Source: Ravibacter arvi
GTDB taxonomy: Bacteria; Bacteroidota; Bacteroidia; Cytophagales; Spirosomataceae
Length of the DNA stretch: 64,000 nt
Assembly: GCF_039540405.1 (NCBI RefSeq)
Contig: NZ_BAABEY010000024.1
Location: forward strand, 62,001 to 126,000
Direction of reading: 5' to 3'
Shown: positions 36,201 through 44,316 of the stretch, one piece after another
How the letters are laid out: every line of letters begins with the position of its first letter
Position numbering within the stretch: the first letter of the stretch is position 1
Notes under the pieces: generated by a model
Database searches by the model: none
What the model was told of the DNA's origin: nothing
What the model saw: the letters and a program-made list of their open reading frames with translations, nothing else
Program-made: the position numbers and the translations under genes

Positions 36201-36695
36201 CCAGACTTCTTCTTTGTGCACGGTCAAGTCGCGCCAGTCGTGGCTCCCGTCGCCGTTATGGTCTTTCAGCCAATTGTTTTCCGCGCTTTTTTCGGGAGCG
36301 AATGTCTCTTTCAGGAATTTCCGGCGGTCTTCGACGGTACGCCAGGAGATTGACCGGGTCATCCAGTTCCGGTGACCCCTGATGTCAAATTCTGCGGTTT
36401 TGGTCCGGTTGGTCCTGTTATAATAGATAGCCCCCTTTTCGTCAACATGGATGCCGACCGGATCAGCGACGAGCGAGTCGGTAGCCCAAAGCGTAATATT
36501 GAGGCCGTCAGCAACTTCAATAGCGGTCTTCTCCCTGATTTCCTTTGCCCGTTGAGCCAGTGTGGCCTTGTTTTCGTAAAGGGTGTTTACATGTTCGCTG
36601 TTTCCCGACGAAGCTGCTCTTTTACAGGATTGCACGACGCAGGCGGCTGACACGAGCGCAGCGAGGAGCGGAAGCGCATTGGATTTAGAAAGCAT
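33291..36695 (-). CDS. Lipoprotein with propeller, HEAT repeats and C-terminal cytochrome c
   Basis: A 1134-aa protein with a signal peptide and lipobox VQSC (Cys24). Residues ~60-500 look like the sorbosone-dehydrogenase/PQQ-type beta-propeller seen in membrane-bound dehydrogenase-like proteins (IHVDEKGAIYYNRTNR, WNIGDIGSN, GILPTGIRFGPDGALYAADW). Residues ~520-960 are HEAT-like helical repeats. Near the C-terminus there is a heme site CIRCH (1013-1017) with a Met-containing end, so a class I cytochrome c. The combination matches the large PVC-type heme-binding proteins of Bacteroidota and Planctomycetes, often encoded with sugar-utilisation genes. Function is probably periplasmic oxidation of a carbohydrate; the substrate is unknown. 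Confidence 0.9.
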   Translation of the reverse strand: MLSKSNALPLLAALVSAACVVQSCKRAASSGNSEHVNTLYENKATLAQRAKEIREKTAIEVADGLNITLWATDSLVADPVGIHVDEKGAIYYNRTNRTKTAEFDIRGHRNWMTRSISWRTVEDRRKFLKETFAPEKSAENNWLKDHNGDGSHDWRDLTVHKEEVWKVIDTDGDGIADKSTLVISDFHDEITDVGHGVLVRDKDAFVTVAPDLWKLEDTNGDGTWDKKTSLVHGYGVHVGFSGHGMSNPIEGPDGKIYWNIGDIGSNVTTADGVNHDRSNEGTISRINPDGTGFEVFAGGLRNTHEFVFDEFGNLISSDNDGDHPGERERLVHVVDGMDAGWRTNWQFGKYTDPRNNSYKVWMDEKLSVPYWEGQAAYILPPIVNFHNGPTGMQYNPGTALGKKWQNKFFVVEFVGNPARSPIWAFGLKPSGASFKLDGDQNVVNGILPTGIRFGPDGALYAADWLNGWGTKNYGRIWKIDVTDAENDLAEVRKETQRLMQLSYGSQTPGALYQLLFYGDMRIRQKAQFELVKRGSAGEAELLKAVQQKGNQLARIHGIWGIGQLARKDPSIGKSLLPLLNDADDEIRAQAAKVIGDEKIPNAGSLLVALLKSDHPRSRFYGVQAIGRTGYQDGFGPLLDLLAANQDADRYLRHAAVLALSRLGNVAGLAALSNHSNPSLRLAAVLALRRLKSDQITRFLNDRDEFIVTEAARAINDDHSIPAALPQLAGLLSEARFTSEPLLRRSINAALRTGDIKSINLVIRFAQRDDVAPKLRAEALATLATWANPSETDRVDGRYRGKITRDPAPVLQALRPHLNGFLEDPDPDVLIAAMRISTEYKYQEADSKLASLSGSHPAPAVRIAALQALKALQYNGLEPLIQKSMRDENAEVRAAALGVLEGSELSTEALSDITTAVFARGSLVEQQQLLTLLRQFPLTKTEKILGKLLDSLQEKKLNQGISLELGEAIKSSGSQALANRYAGYAGADNYADLQFGGNANRGRQYFFNNSAGECIRCHVVGGQGGEVGPDLSGIGDVLTREQLVQALVTPSARLSPGYGMVMLTLSDGTTAAGILIAEDKEELTLKTAEAEPLHIPVGRITKRDNVPSSMPDMSKIMSRHEIRDVVEFLTTLKKK

Positions 36696-36727
36696 GTACG
36701 ATGATTAACCTGGTGAAAAATTGAAAT

Positions 36728-36735
36728 CAAAAATA
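36728..36735 (-). promoter_or_regulatory. Candidate -7 element upstream of the propeller/cytochrome gene
   Basis: The minus strand reads TATTTTTG, matching TAnnTTTG, 33 bp before the ATG at 36695. A possible TTTTG lies 23 bp further upstream inside the end of the M16 gene. Confidence 0.35.
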
Positions 36736-36772
36736 TTATGTTCCGTGAATTATCTACGCAAAACCCGGCTGA

Positions 36773-38011
36773 TCAGGCCTTGGACAGGTAATGAATAGTC
36801 GAACAATTGTCTGCCCTCAGAATTTCCGTTGCTGCGTTCCGGATGCCGGTTTCGGTTACGTTCTGCATTTTTTTTACGTCGTCATTTACCCATTCCGGGT
36901 TCCCGGCAGTTGCCGCATAACCCAGGTTCATGGCCCGGTTCAGTATTTCTACTTCCGAAAACTCGAGCGTTGCTTCCGATTGGTTTTTTACACGTATTAT
37001 TTCTTCGCCGGACGGCCCTTCGCTGACAAAAGCAGAGAAGAGCGCTTCGACCGCGGCATCGGCTTCTGCCAGGCTCACACCCGGGTTCAGAAAGCCTTTC
37101 AGGATGACCAGACCGGGATCAAGTGTTGAAGTGATATGGGCATTCACCCGGTTCATAAGACCGGTTTCCTTGACCAGCGTCTGGTAGAGGCGGGAAGATT
37201 TTCCTCTTCCCAGGATATCGGTCAGCAGGTCGGCTTCAAAAAATCCCTCCTGGAATCTCCCCGGCATGTGGTAAGCTTTGATCAGCGCATTGAGCGGTAC
37301 ATCGGCCTCTATGGTTTCAAACCTGCTGCCGGTCATTCTGGGCTCTGCGGGAAGATTCCGGTGGTTGGGTGTCCCGGCTTCAATGTCCCCGAACCATTTT
37401 TCGGCTAGCTCCATTACCTGGCCGGCCTGAACATCCCCGGCAACCACCAGAGTGGCATTTGCAGGGCAATAATACCGGTCGTAAAATGCCTGCACATCGG
37501 CGAGCGACGCTTCCTCGATATGTGCAATATCACGCCCGATGGTTGCCCAGCGGTAAGGGTGGTTCCGGTAGGCGAGGGGCAGCGTTTTCAGCCAGATGTC
37601 GCCATAAGGCTGGTTGATATAGCGTTGTTTGTATTCTTCAATCACCACCTTACGCTGGGTCTCCAGCGTTTTTGAATTGATGTCAAGTCCAAACATCCGG
37701 TCGGATTCCAGCCAGAACGCGGTTTCCAGGTTGGACGACGGCAGTGTGATATAATAATTGGTGATGTCCGACGACGTAAAGGCGTTGCATTCTCCCCCTA
37801 CTTCCTGTACCGGTCCGTCGAAAGAAGGAATATTGACGGACCCGCCGAACATGAGGTGTTCAAACAGGTGTGCAAATCCAGTAAGGTCCTCATTCTCATC
37901 TTTTGAACCAACGTTGTAAGTGAGATTGACAACGGCCATCGGGGTAGCGTGATCTTCGTGTACATACACCTGAAGCCCGTTTTTCAATCTGAATCCCGAG
38001 TACTTAATCAT
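36773..38011 (-). CDS. M16 family zinc metallopeptidase
   Basis: A 412-aa pitrilysin/insulinase-type protein, one repeat length (~400-450 aa), so it likely works as a dimer. The inverted zinc motif HxxEH is at 48-52 (HLFEH), with a distal Glu in KVVIEEYKQR (~127-136). The C-terminal half contains the R-Y-like pair region typical of the second M16 domain. No signal peptide is visible. Targets are usually short or unfolded peptides. It is divergent from the TPR gene and converges with no gene directly. Confidence 0.93.
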   Translation of the reverse strand: MIKYSGFRLKNGLQVYVHEDHATPMAVVNLTYNVGSKDENEDLTGFAHLFEHLMFGGSVNIPSFDGPVQEVGGECNAFTSSDITNYYITLPSSNLETAFWLESDRMFGLDINSKTLETQRKVVIEEYKQRYINQPYGDIWLKTLPLAYRNHPYRWATIGRDIAHIEEASLADVQAFYDRYYCPANATLVVAGDVQAGQVMELAEKWFGDIEAGTPNHRNLPAEPRMTGSRFETIEADVPLNALIKAYHMPGRFQEGFFEADLLTDILGRGKSSRLYQTLVKETGLMNRVNAHITSTLDPGLVILKGFLNPGVSLAEADAAVEALFSAFVSEGPSGEEIIRVKNQSEATLEFSEVEILNRAMNLGYAATAGNPEWVNDDVKKMQNVTETGIRNAATEILRADNCSTIHYLSKA

Positions 38012-38128
38012 AAAAGCGTAATATGAATATTTTAATTTCTTTGAAAGGTATTTGAAACGGTAACGTTATTAATCTTGTTATTATCAGTCTGAACGGCTTC
38101 TGCCGGATCTGATACCGGATAGAATTAT

Positions 38129-39238
38129 ATGAATAAAAAAATTATCGTACTACTGTTGCTTGTGCTCCCGCTTACCCGGTTGAAGGCTCAGTTTCTTCAG
38201 GATGAGGTGGGTATGGCCCTCGTCAAAACAGGCATCGATCATATTTACAACTTTGATTTCGCTGAGGCAGACCGGGTTGCCGCCGAAGTTAACAAAAGGT
38301 ATCCCGGGCACCCGGTTACCTATTTGCTGAAGGCTTTTTCCATGAACTGGCGATATCTGCCTATCGACAGCAATAAGGAAAAAATGGCTGAGTACCAGCG
38401 GCTCTTGCAAAAGTGCCTGGAAGCAACGCGCCAAAGATACGGAAATGAAAGCGATAATCCGGAAGCCGTTTTTTTTACCATGGCGAGTCATGGCTACATT
38501 GCGCTTACCTACAATTACCGGGGAGAATTTCTGAAAGCGGTAGGAGAAGCCAGGAAAGCTTACAAAGCCCTGGTCGACGGTATGGGATTCGTGGAACAGA
38601 ATCCCGATTTCTACTTCACCTCGGGACTTTACAACTACTACGTAAATGTGTATCCCCAGGAGTACCCGATCGTAAAGCCGCTGATGATTTTTTTTAAAAG
38701 CGGGAACAAGGCGAAGGGATTACAGCAGCTGCGGGCGGGTGCCGAAAAAGGGCTTATTACCATGGCGGAAACCTGTTACTACCTGTCGCACATTTATATG
38801 GCTTATGAAGACAAAATGGCGGAAAGCCTCGTATACACGGGCAAGCTTCGGCGCAACTATCCCGAAAACCCGGTGTACAGGATGCGCTACATTGAAAACC
38901 TGCTGCACCTGGGGCGTAATACGGAAGCCGAGAATGAAAACAAGGTCTTTGCAAAATATGACCGTGGCCTTTACAGGAAGGCCTGGCACTTGTTCAACGG
39001 CCTGATCCTGGAACGAAAGAAAGACGATACCGCCGCAAAGGCCGCTTTTGAAAAAGCTTTGGCCGTTCCGCTCGAACTTCAATATGTGAAAGAGTACCAT
39101 GCGATGAGCTATGCCGGGTTGGCGCGTATCGCCCATCGGGCCGGTGATAAAAAGAAGGCGAAGGCGCTTTATAAAAAATGCCTGGAATACGCCGAGTACA
39201 AACGTGTCATAGCGGAGGCAAAGAATTATAAGGAATAA
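38129..39238 (+). CDS. Secreted TPR-repeat protein
   Basis: A 369-aa protein with an N-terminal signal peptide (MNKKIIVLLLLVLPLTRLKAQ). The rest is helical. TPR-like motifs can be seen around residues 28-60 (IYNFDFAEADRVAAEVNKRYPGH), 125-160, 235-300 and 315-360 (MSYAGLARIAHRAGDKKKAKALYKKCLEYA). TPR proteins in Bacteroidota often act as periplasmic adaptors. No partner is evident. The gene is monocistronic on this strand, 117 bp after the divergent start of the M16 gene. Confidence 0.85.
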   Translation: MNKKIIVLLLLVLPLTRLKAQFLQDEVGMALVKTGIDHIYNFDFAEADRVAAEVNKRYPGHPVTYLLKAFSMNWRYLPIDSNKEKMAEYQRLLQKCLEATRQRYGNESDNPEAVFFTMASHGYIALTYNYRGEFLKAVGEARKAYKALVDGMGFVEQNPDFYFTSGLYNYYVNVYPQEYPIVKPLMIFFKSGNKAKGLQQLRAGAEKGLITMAETCYYLSHIYMAYEDKMAESLVYTGKLRRNYPENPVYRMRYIENLLHLGRNTEAENENKVFAKYDRGLYRKAWHLFNGLILERKKDDTAAKAAFEKALAVPLELQYVKEYHAMSYAGLARIAHRAGDKKKAKALYKKCLEYAEYKRVIAEAKNYKE

Positions 39239-39253
39239 TAATCTCAGGGGGCA

Positions 39254-39856
39254 TCAGGCGCGGTTGCCGAAAAGCGGGAGGTTCCTGCTGGAAATAGCAG
39301 TGGCCATGAAGAAAAGTGACAACGCCTTGAGGTAATTCTGTGTGTCAAAGGGACCGAAAGCTGACGAAAGAACCTGGGGTTTCAGGGCGAAAGCCAGCGT
39401 CATCAGCGCCAATACCATCCACAGGCCGTTTTTTTGCCTTCTGATCAGCGCAAAGGTGGCGATCATCATCGCGATGAGGATACAAAACGAGCGTATGATG
39501 GATTGAAACGGCTGCCATTTCGGATCCCACGTTGCCCAGATCAGGCACATGGAAAAAAGGAAGGAAACGGCTATTGTTACCGGCCCGATTTCAGAAAGCA
39601 TGGTCAGCCCCCAGAATAGCACTACGATAAAAACGTATACCACCGTATTTTCCAGCGAGTACGCAAATAAGCGGAAATGCCCGACGGTATCGCTTTGGTT
39701 TTCAGGAAACAGGTAAATAAGCGGCGGGAGCAGAAACATCAGGCCGATGAACAGGAATAGCACGCTCTGGCCGTTAAGGCGTGTCGAAAGCAGGTGGTAG
39801 GAGAAATATAAAAAGGCCGCGGCAAGAACGATAACAGAAACAAGGTGAAGCGTCAT
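39254..39856 (-). CDS. Hypothetical polytopic membrane protein
   Basis: A 200-aa protein with roughly six transmembrane helices. The sequence is dominated by hydrophobic stretches (for example LVSVIVLAAAFLYFSYHLL and VLFLFIGLMFLLPPLIYLF) and short charged loops, with no recognisable catalytic motif. Its C-terminus is convergent with the TPR gene. Not assigned to a family. Confidence 0.65.
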   Translation of the reverse strand: MTLHLVSVIVLAAAFLYFSYHLLSTRLNGQSVLFLFIGLMFLLPPLIYLFPENQSDTVGHFRLFAYSLENTVVYVFIVVLFWGLTMLSEIGPVTIAVSFLFSMCLIWATWDPKWQPFQSIIRSFCILIAMMIATFALIRRQKNGLWMVLALMTLAFALKPQVLSSAFGPFDTQNYLKALSLFFMATAISSRNLPLFGNRA

Positions 39857-39937
39857 AAGCGTCGGAATGGATAGGCCAAAAGCCTCGCTGGCGTTTAAAA
39901 ATAAGGTTTGGGCAAGTTACAAATTCAAGATTTAATA

Positions 39938-39968
39938 TTGCTACTTATGGCATTTACTTATACTTTTG
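39938..39968 (+). promoter_or_regulatory. Candidate promoter of sucD
   Basis: TTG (39938-39940) followed after 20 bp by TACTTTTG (39961-39968), a perfect TAnnTTTG. Spacing and position fit the Bacteroidota consensus well. The start would be near 39975, about 15 bp before the chosen ATG. Confidence 0.6.
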
Positions 39969-39989
39969 CCAAAAAACAGATTTCTTCTC

Positions 39990-40871
39990 ATGAGTGTTTT
40001 GGTCAATAAGAATTCTAAAGTAATAGTACAGGGTTTTACCGGTTCGGAAGGTACTTTCCACGCGAGCCAAATGATCGAATATGGCACCCAGCTGGTAGGC
40101 GGGGTTACCCCCGGTAAAGGTGGTCAAAGCCATTTGGATCGACCTGTTTTCAATACCGTAGATCAGGCTGTGAAAAGCACGGGAGCCGATGTGTCCATCA
40201 TCTTTGTGCCGCCTGCGTTTGCTGCCGATGCCATTATGGAGGCTGCAGATGCCGGTATTCAGGTGATTGTCTGTATCACGGAGGGTATTCCGGTGAAGGA
40301 CATGACCATTGCGAAGCAATATATCAAAGGTAAGAACACCCGGTTGATCGGACCGAACTGCCCGGGTATTATTACTGCAGAAGAATGTAAGGTCGGTATC
40401 ATGCCGGGCTTTATTTTCAAAAAGGGTACCATCGGCCTGGTTTCCAAATCGGGTACGCTTACTTACGAAGCGGTAGATCAGCTTACCAAAGCCGGGCTGG
40501 GTCAGACTACGGCGATAGGAATCGGTGGTGACCCGATTATCGGTACAACGACCAAGGAAGCTGTGCAGCTGCTGGTGGAGGATCCCGAAACCGAGGCGAT
40601 TGTAATGATCGGTGAAATCGGGGGCGGTATGGAAGCGGAAGCAGCGCGTTATATCAAGGAATCGGGTACTACCAAGCCTGTAGTAGGGTTCATCGCGGGA
40701 GCTACTGCGCCTAAAGGAAGAAGAATGGGACATGCCGGCGCTATTATCGGCGGTGCGGATGACACTGCTGAGGCGAAAATCCGGATCCTGAAGGAAAACG
40801 GCATTTACGTAGCTGAATCGCCTGCTCTTATTGGCGAAACCATGGTGCGTGCCTTGAAAGAAAGAAGGTAA
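39990..40871 (+). CDS. sucD: Succinyl-CoA ligase (ADP/GDP-forming), alpha subunit
   Basis: SucD, 293 aa. With SucB (not in the window) it interconverts succinyl-CoA and succinate with substrate-level phosphorylation in the TCA cycle. The N-terminal CoA-binding Rossmann motif is VIVQGFTGSEGTFHA, and the active-site His lies in the C-terminal phosphohistidine loop GRRMGHAGAI. IGPNCPGII (~residue 117-125) is another family signature. I chose the ATG at 39990 (MSVLVNKNSKV), which fits the family; an earlier TTG is possible. Confidence 0.97.
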   Translation: MSVLVNKNSKVIVQGFTGSEGTFHASQMIEYGTQLVGGVTPGKGGQSHLDRPVFNTVDQAVKSTGADVSIIFVPPAFAADAIMEAADAGIQVIVCITEGIPVKDMTIAKQYIKGKNTRLIGPNCPGIITAEECKVGIMPGFIFKKGTIGLVSKSGTLTYEAVDQLTKAGLGQTTAIGIGGDPIIGTTTKEAVQLLVEDPETEAIVMIGEIGGGMEAEAARYIKESGTTKPVVGFIAGATAPKGRRMGHAGAIIGGADDTAEAKIRILKENGIYVAESPALIGETMVRALKERR

Positions 40872-40891
40872 TTTTTGTTTGAATATTGAGT

Positions 40892-40936
40892 AATCGCCTT
40901 GGCAGACCGGGAAACAAACCCGTCGCCAGGGCGATT
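40892..40936 (+). terminator. Terminator after sucD
   Basis: AATCGCCTTGGC (40892-40903) and GCCAGGGCGATT (40925-40936) pair at 11 of 12 positions, with CGGG/CCCG pairing in the loop. A T-containing stretch (TATATGTTTT) follows. It separates sucD from the downstream genes. Confidence 0.65.
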
Positions 40937-41011
40937 TATATGTTTTGCCGCCCAGACAGCGGGAGAGCTCCCTTGCTTGACGTTCGATCTTATTTATTAG
41001 ATACTTTACCC

Positions 41012-42190
41012 ATGGTTGGTAGAAGGGTGCTGCTCGCCTGCCTTTTTTTCTGGGGCCTGGTTTTCGGGCAAAACCCGGTACTTGCGCAGGGGAGTGCCGT
41101 ACCTGATGGGTATCAGCTGGTACGGAATTGCCAGGATGAGTGGCTGGTTTTTAATGCGGAGTACAAAAATTATGTGCCCTACATTAAATCAATTCATGAA
41201 ACCGAGCCATCGGTCAGTCTCCTTGTCGATCTTGTTCAGGACCGGCATTTTACTTTTCTTCTCAAATCCAGGAAAGAGGCATTCCTTTTTGTCAACGGTG
41301 CGTTGCAACGGCAGGTTCAGCCGGAACAATGGCAGGCTTTGTCATGCGACAGCCTCTACCGGAAATATCGTACGCCGCGGGTGTTGCTTACTGTTTTCGG
41401 GCTTCGCGGGATCGAGGGACTTTCGGCCGTCATGGCCTTTCCAGGTAACGCGGTTGCGGCTGACAGCGTGCAGACCATGAAGACTTCTCTCGTCAGCCTG
41501 AAACCCAGGAGCGCCAACGTATTCAGGGACTTTTCAATTATCGCGTGGCTGTTGATTCTGCTGACCGCCGCAGTGGTGTTTCTGAGCGTACCTACGCTGG
41601 CTTACAGCCTGATGAGCCCGCTCGTTTTTCTAAGCCGGGATTTTCGCGCGGAGCTCTATAATCACCACAGGGCTTATTCTCCCGTTATCGTGGTGTCAGT
41701 GGTGATTTTGTCCATGATTACAGCTTTTCTTTTGTGGCTTGCCGAGTACCATGTGCGCCCGTTGCTGCCGGCCTTCCTGGGGGGCGCGGACCGCGATTCT
41801 GTGGGCGCGGTTGTATTCGGTTTTCTAAAGACGGCGCTGCTATGCTTTGTGTTGTATTATTTTAAGTACTTCGTAATTTCAGTCACGCTGAGGATCCTCA
41901 ACATGACCGAAGTAGCTCACATCCATTTTATCAAGGCACTTCAGTCGTCGCTGGTCTTTTACGGGCTGTTGTCGCTCGGACTTCTGGGGGCTGTTCTTCA
42001 TGCGCCGGCCTCTCTTGAAGGTGCGGCGGTAAACCTGCTTTGGGCAGTTTCGGTTTTTTACGGCATCCGATTGCTCTTGTTGTACATTCTCCTCAATCAG
42101 CCGGGGCGTATCATAAATCTGTATTTAATTTCGTACCTTTGCGTCGTGGAATTAATTCCGCTGATTATTGGTATTAAATACATTGTGTAG
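41012..42190 (+). CDS. DUF4271 membrane protein
   Basis: A 392-aa protein with a signal peptide (residues 1-27, ending VLAQG) and a C-terminal half with about seven transmembrane helices (from ~residue 165). The layout of a short periplasmic N-terminal domain and membrane C-terminus matches DUF4271. In Bacteroidota this gene is regularly placed directly before hemD, as here. I chose the ATG at 41012; the longer frame starts with TTG and includes non-conserved residues. Function is not established. Confidence 0.8.
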   Translation: MVGRRVLLACLFFWGLVFGQNPVLAQGSAVPDGYQLVRNCQDEWLVFNAEYKNYVPYIKSIHETEPSVSLLVDLVQDRHFTFLLKSRKEAFLFVNGALQRQVQPEQWQALSCDSLYRKYRTPRVLLTVFGLRGIEGLSAVMAFPGNAVAADSVQTMKTSLVSLKPRSANVFRDFSIIAWLLILLTAAVVFLSVPTLAYSLMSPLVFLSRDFRAELYNHHRAYSPVIVVSVVILSMITAFLLWLAEYHVRPLLPAFLGGADRDSVGAVVFGFLKTALLCFVLYYFKYFVISVTLRILNMTEVAHIHFIKALQSSLVFYGLLSLGLLGAVLHAPASLEGAAVNLLWAVSVFYGIRLLLLYILLNQPGRIINLYLISYLCVVELIPLIIGIKYIV

Positions 42191-42228
42191 TTTTCAGGTA
42201 TTATTCCGACCGGCAAAAGTTGAGTTAA

Positions 42229-43011
42229 ATGAGTGAAATCTTAAACATTAAACCAGATAGACTCGCGAAGGTATCAAGCATTCTGGTTAGTCAATCGAGG
42301 CCTGCAGATGATAACTCGCCTTATTTTGAACTCGCCCAGAAGTACAACATTAAACTTGATTTTCGGCCTTTTATACAGGTAGAAGGTCTGTCTTACAAAG
42401 AATTCAGGAAACAGCGCGTCAATATACTTGACCACACCGCTATCATCTTTACCAGCCGCCATGCGATCGATCACTTCTTCCGGATTTGTGCGGAAGCAAA
42501 AATAGAAATGCCGGCGAGCATGAAATACTTCTGCATTTCCGAGCTTACGGCCAACTACCTGCAGAAGTACATTGTTATCCGCAAGCGTAAAATCTTCAAC
42601 GGAACAAAAACGGCCGCCGAGCTGATAGAGCTTATCCGCAAGCACAAGGGCGAAAAATTCCTCTACCCCTGTTCCGATGTCAGAAGAAGCGATATCCCGG
42701 AATTTGCAGATACCGAGGACCTTCATTTTACCGAAGCTACCATGTATCAGACGGTGTCTACGGATTTGTCGGATCTTAAGGACGTCTATTATGATGTAAT
42801 TGCGTTTTTCAGCCCCTCCGGTATTAAATCGCTGCTGGAGAACTTCCCTGATTTCGAGCAGAATAAGACCAGGATGGCTGCGTTCGGCCCGACGACTGCC
42901 AAGGCCGTTCTGGATGCAGGCTTTATTCTGGATATACAGGCTCCGCTTCCCAACGCCCCTTCTATGACGGGTGCACTGGAGCTTTATATACAGGAAGCCA
43001 ACAAATCCTGA
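42229..43011 (+). CDS. hemD: Uroporphyrinogen-III synthase
   Basis: A 260-aa protein fitting HemD, which closes hydroxymethylbilane to uroporphyrinogen III in heme synthesis. HemD sequences are very divergent, but the pattern is there: FTSRHAIDHFF near residue 70, NGTKTAAELIELIRKHKGEKFLYPCS near 123-148, and the C-terminal segment VIAFFSPSGIKSLLENF followed by FGPTTAKAVLDAG. It starts 38 bp after the DUF4271 gene on the same strand, an order also seen in other Bacteroidota. Confidence 0.85.
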   Translation: MSEILNIKPDRLAKVSSILVSQSRPADDNSPYFELAQKYNIKLDFRPFIQVEGLSYKEFRKQRVNILDHTAIIFTSRHAIDHFFRICAEAKIEMPASMKYFCISELTANYLQKYIVIRKRKIFNGTKTAAELIELIRKHKGEKFLYPCSDVRRSDIPEFADTEDLHFTEATMYQTVSTDLSDLKDVYYDVIAFFSPSGIKSLLENFPDFEQNKTRMAAFGPTTAKAVLDAGFILDIQAPLPNAPSMTGALELYIQEANKS

Positions 43012-43103
43012 GGTTTTTGCGTATCATGTAAATGATAAATTCAATATTTTGCGTTAGGTAATTATATTGAACTCAACTCGAAAGGCAAAACTGCGTCTGT
43101 GCT

Positions 43104-44081
43104 ATGAAAGTACTCTATGGCTGCTTCCGGAACTCTGCGAAATGGATCATGTCCGGCTTTGTACTGCTGACTGCCCTTACGGCAGAAGCACAGAAAGAGG
43201 CCCAGTTCAGCCAGTTTACTTTTCATCAGCTTTATTTCAATCCGGCCACAGCCGGGAAGGATAACCTTACCCGCGTCGGCGTCACCTACCGGTCGCAGTA
43301 TGCCGGGTACCGGCCGACCTATTTTGATAAAGGCGGCGGACCTGCCTCGCAGATCATAACAGCGAGCCTGCCCCTGGGAAAATTTGGGGTGGGTGTGTAC
43401 GTTTTGAACGATAAAATTGGGGCATTGAGTCAACAGGATCTACAAATTTCCGTTGCGTATAAATTGACGTTGTCCAATGGAAATTTATCAATCGGCGCTC
43501 GCGGCGGATTGTATCGCCAGACGATGGATTATGGCCAGTTGCGCACGGAAATGCCCGATGATCCCCTGATACTGACCGGTAAAGTGTCTGAAATGCAGCC
43601 CGATTTTTCTGTCGGGGCGCATTACGAAAGCGACGTGTTTTACCTGGGAGCCTCGGCAGCGCATTTGACAAAGCCCGGCTTCAAGCTTGGAAGCGAGACC
43701 GCTACCAACCCGCTATCTTCTGTGTATTATCTCAATGCCGGCGCCTATTTGTCGGCGGGGTATATGCTGGAGGTTCAACCGGTTGTGCTGGCTAAAATGG
43801 TCCCCGGAGCTTTTTCCGCAGAAGGCGGGGCGCTGGTAACCTATGACCAGCGCTTTTTTGGCGGACTGACTTACCGCTACCAGGACGCGATTGCCATTGT
43901 ACATGCCGGCGCTTACCTGTTTTCTGACCAGGCGTTCAGGCTGTCGGGCGCTTACGACGTAGTGGCAAGAGGAAACAAAGCCAAGACGCCTACTTCCTTT
44001 GAAGTGATGTTGTCCTATGCGTTCGGAAGACAAGGCGGTGGCCAGAAAAGTATCATCCGTACACCCAGGTTCAGGTTTTAA
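43104..44081 (+). CDS. PorP/SprF-family T9SS outer-membrane protein
   Basis: A 325-aa outer-membrane protein. Signal peptide residues ~1-29 (ending AEAQ), then the PorP/SprF opening QFSQFTFHQLYFNPATAG, and a C-terminal strand-like end FEVMLSYAFGR. The PorP/SprF family provides the beta-barrel component of the type IX secretion machinery and of gliding-associated complexes. It lies directly upstream of gldK, the order usual for the por/gld operon. The 92-bp gap after hemD contains no obvious terminator. Confidence 0.9.
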   Translation: MKVLYGCFRNSAKWIMSGFVLLTALTAEAQKEAQFSQFTFHQLYFNPATAGKDNLTRVGVTYRSQYAGYRPTYFDKGGGPASQIITASLPLGKFGVGVYVLNDKIGALSQQDLQISVAYKLTLSNGNLSIGARGGLYRQTMDYGQLRTEMPDDPLILTGKVSEMQPDFSVGAHYESDVFYLGASAAHLTKPGFKLGSETATNPLSSVYYLNAGAYLSAGYMLEVQPVVLAKMVPGAFSAEGGALVTYDQRFFGGLTYRYQDAIAIVHAGAYLFSDQAFRLSGAYDVVARGNKAKTPTSFEVMLSYAFGRQGGGQKSIIRTPRFRF

Positions 44082-44145
44082 TGGCGCCGGGCATTAATTT
44101 TTATAGGTAAAAGGAAAAGTCAGGGAATATTCTTCGCGGTTCTTT

Positions 44146-44153
44146 TATCTTTG
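44146..44153 (+). promoter_or_regulatory. Candidate -7 element upstream of gldK
   Basis: TATCTTTG matches TAnnTTTG in the 235-bp gap between the PorP/SprF gene and gldK. It would give a leader of about 155 nt. The gap has no gene. It also holds an ACGAGT...ACTCGT stem followed by TTTTT near 44245-44285, which could attenuate transcription into gldK. Confidence 0.35.
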
Positions 44154-44316
44154 CGCGATTTACATGTAGTTTGCACACTTTACAATACACATTTGAGGGA
44201 AGTCGGATGAATGTAAATGCCGAGAAGAAAAGTTGTAACAACTGTGACGAGTATACATACTAAATAATTAGACAACTCGTTTTTAGTACTGTTTATATAC
44301 AATAGCGATTTATAAA

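Noticed and set aside
41012..43011. DUF4271/hemD as part of a porphyrin operon with other hem genes
   Set aside because: No other heme-synthesis gene is in the window; only the hemD neighbour supports it.
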